15,242 bases of DNA, taken from assembly GCA_019689515.1 (NCBI GenBank), contig JADGHI010000034.1, positions 1 to 15,242 on the forward strand. Direction: 5' to 3'. The stretch comes from Acetobacteraceae bacterium. Lineage in GTDB: Bacteria; Pseudomonadota; Alphaproteobacteria; Acetobacterales; Acetobacteraceae. The translations under genes and the position numbers were made by a program. Positions within the stretch are counted from its first letter, which is position 1. Each line of letters begins with the position of its first letter. The notes beneath the pieces are model-generated. The model saw nothing but the letters and a program-made list of their open reading frames with translations. It made no database searches and was not told where the DNA came from. Shown piece by piece: positions 14,081 through 15,242 of this stretch.

Positions 14081-15242
14081 TCAGCCCTCGCGGCCACCGC
14101 CGCGCACACGCCGGATCAGCTCCGGCCCGAGTTCGCTCAGCCGGTTGATGCCGAGCAGCGCCATGTCGCGGTTCACCTCCTCGGAGAGCAGGCGGATCGC
14201 ATGCGCCACCCCCTCCTCGCCGGCGAGCGCCGCGGCGCACAGGAACGGCCGGCCGATAAAGACGAACTGCGCCCCCAGCGCCAGCGCCTTCAGCACATCC
14301 GTGCCGCGCCGCACGCCGCTGTCGAGCATCACCGTCATCCCGCCCGCCTCGGCCGCCACCTCCGGCAGCACGCGCAGCGAGGGGATGGCGCCGTCAAGCT
14401 GCCGCCCGCCGTGGTTGGAGACGATGACGCCGTCGCACCCGCTCTCGCGCGCGATCTTCGCATCCGCGGCGGCGAGCACGCCCTTGATGACGAGCTTGCC
14501 CTTCCAGCGCCGGCGGATCAGCTCCAGGTGCTGCCAGTTCAGCCGGTCGCGCTCGCCGAAGGCCCGCATCAGGTTGCGCGAGACGATCGGCGGCCCGCGG
14601 CCCGCGTCCATGTTCTCGAAATACGGCATCCCGTGCCGCTGGATGGTGCGCAGCAGGGTGCCGAACAGCCAGCGCGGATGCGTTATGCCCTCCCAGGCCA
14701 GACGGAAATTGGGCTTGAGCGGGATGGAGTAGCCGTTGCGGATGTTGTTCTCGCGGTTGGCCGAGACCGGCACGTCCACGGTCAGCACGAAGGTGTCGAA
14801 GCCCGCGGCGGCGACGCGGTCCACCAGCGGCTCGATGCGCGCCGGCTCGCCGGGGAGATAGGCCTGGTACCAGGTGTTGGGGCCGTTGCGCCGCACCTCC
14901 TCCAGCGGGATCAGGGAGGAGGCGCTCATGATCATCGGGATGTTCGCCGCCGCCGCGGCCTGCGCCAGCACCAGGTCGCCGCGATAGGCGATCAGGGCGG
15001 AGGCGCCCATCGGCGCGATGCCGAAGGGCGCGGCGTATTCGCGCCCGAACAGCGTGGTCGCGGTGCTGCGGCCGGAGGTGTCCACCAGCATCCGCGGGAT
15101 GAAGGCCCAGTCGCCGAAGGCGGCGCGGTTCTCGCGCAGGGTCCAGTCGGTCTCCACGCCGCCGGAGACGAAGCCGTAGAGCATGCGCGGCAGGTGCCGG
15201 CGCGCCGCGGCCTCAAAGTCGTGCAGCGCCAGGTAGCGGCGG
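14081..15242 (-). CDS. Alpha-hydroxy-acid oxidase/dehydrogenase, FMN-dependent (LldD family), 5' end outside window
   Basis: The enzyme oxidises an L-2-hydroxy acid such as lactate, glycolate or mandelate to the keto acid using FMN. In-frame coding continues to the right edge (RRYLALHDFEAAARR before LYGFVSGG), so the first residues are missing and the Met at 15184 is not the true start. At least 386 aa are present. Motifs are YGFVSGG with the substrate tyrosine, APMGASAL and WYQAYLP for FMN, and TVDVPVSANRE. VIKGVL holds the FMN lysine, SNHGGRQLDG holds the catalytic His and Arg, and LDSGVRRGTDVLKALALGA binds the FMN phosphate. The stop is 10 bp before the SDR start, which suggests one operon. 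Membrane-bound LldD and soluble glycolate-oxidase types cannot be separated with confidence. Confidence 0.93.
   Translation of the reverse strand, partial: RRYLALHDFEAAARRHLPRMLYGFVSGGVETDWTLRENRAAFGDWAFIPRMLVDTSGRSTATTLFGREYAAPFGIAPMGASALIAYRGDLVLAQAAAAANIPMIMSASSLIPLEEVRRNGPNTWYQAYLPGEPARIEPLVDRVAAAGFDTFVLTVDVPVSANRENNIRNGYSIPLKPNFRLAWEGITHPRWLFGTLLRTIQRHGMPYFENMDAGRGPPIVSRNLMRAFGERDRLNWQHLELIRRRWKGKLVIKGVLAAADAKIARESGCDGVIVSNHGGRQLDGAIPSLRVLPEVAAEAGGMTVMLDSGVRRGTDVLKALALGAQFVFIGRPFLCAAALAGEEGVAHAIRLLSEEVNRDMALLGINRLSELGPELIRRVRGGGREG

Noticed and set aside
11623..14148. An 841-codon plus-strand open frame
   Set aside because: Shadow opposite the binding-protein and SDR genes, both of which have convincing motifs on the minus strand.

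Overview
The window is very GC-rich, with dense genes and strong G/C third-position bias. The proteins look alphaproteobacterial: an alphaproteobacterial-type PNPase, a short-Q-loop CydAB oxidase with a DUF2474 microprotein, and an LldD-type dehydrogenase. I infer a Rhodospirillales/Acetobacteraceae (Roseomonas-like) chromosome. That placement rests on overall appearance, not on a marker gene. I see no rRNA, tRNA, CRISPR array, insertion sequence or phage gene.

Layout. (1) 10-2219, minus: pnp, complete except for one missing base near 774 that splits the frame just before the catalytic aspartates. A 589-bp gene-free leader with an imperfect stem lies upstream, and rpsO is not there. (2) 2809-5460, minus: the compact operon cydA-cydB-DUF2474, encoding a cyanide-insensitive-type cytochrome bd quinol oxidase. 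(3) 5754-6371, plus: an orphan small protein with an HExxH zincin motif, convergent with a stand-alone ACT-domain protein (6429-6722, minus). The leader of the ACT gene holds a possible leaderless mini-ORF and a strong hairpin. (4) A gene-free stretch of about 590 bp, then an unrecognised 237-aa protein with hydrophobic segments and a CxCxxC cluster (7444-8157, plus).

(5) 8224-9606, minus: a flavin-dependent halogenase-like oxidoreductase carrying all three family signatures. It is divergent from a plus-strand operon of a family 2 glycosyltransferase (9791-10594), a lipoprotein overlapping it by ATGA (10591-10992), and a paralogous lipoprotein (11059-11481). (6) 11545 to the right edge, minus: an alpha-hydroxy-acid dehydrogenase of LldD type (cut by the window end), an SDR oxidoreductase 10 bp behind it, and an SBP_bac_5 peptide/nickel-type solute-binding protein.

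Working together: cydA, cydB and the microprotein form one terminal oxidase. LldD, the SDR and the binding protein suggest uptake and oxidation of a small organic substrate, possibly a hydroxy acid. The halogenase-like flavoenzyme next to a GT2 recalls gene pairs in xanthomonadin/aryl-polyene pigment clusters, but no polyketide genes are visible. The least explained items are the HExxH protein, the CxCxxC membrane-like protein, and the halogenase/GT2/twin-lipoprotein module. Perfect or near-perfect hairpins without T-tracts sit at all three convergent gene junctions.
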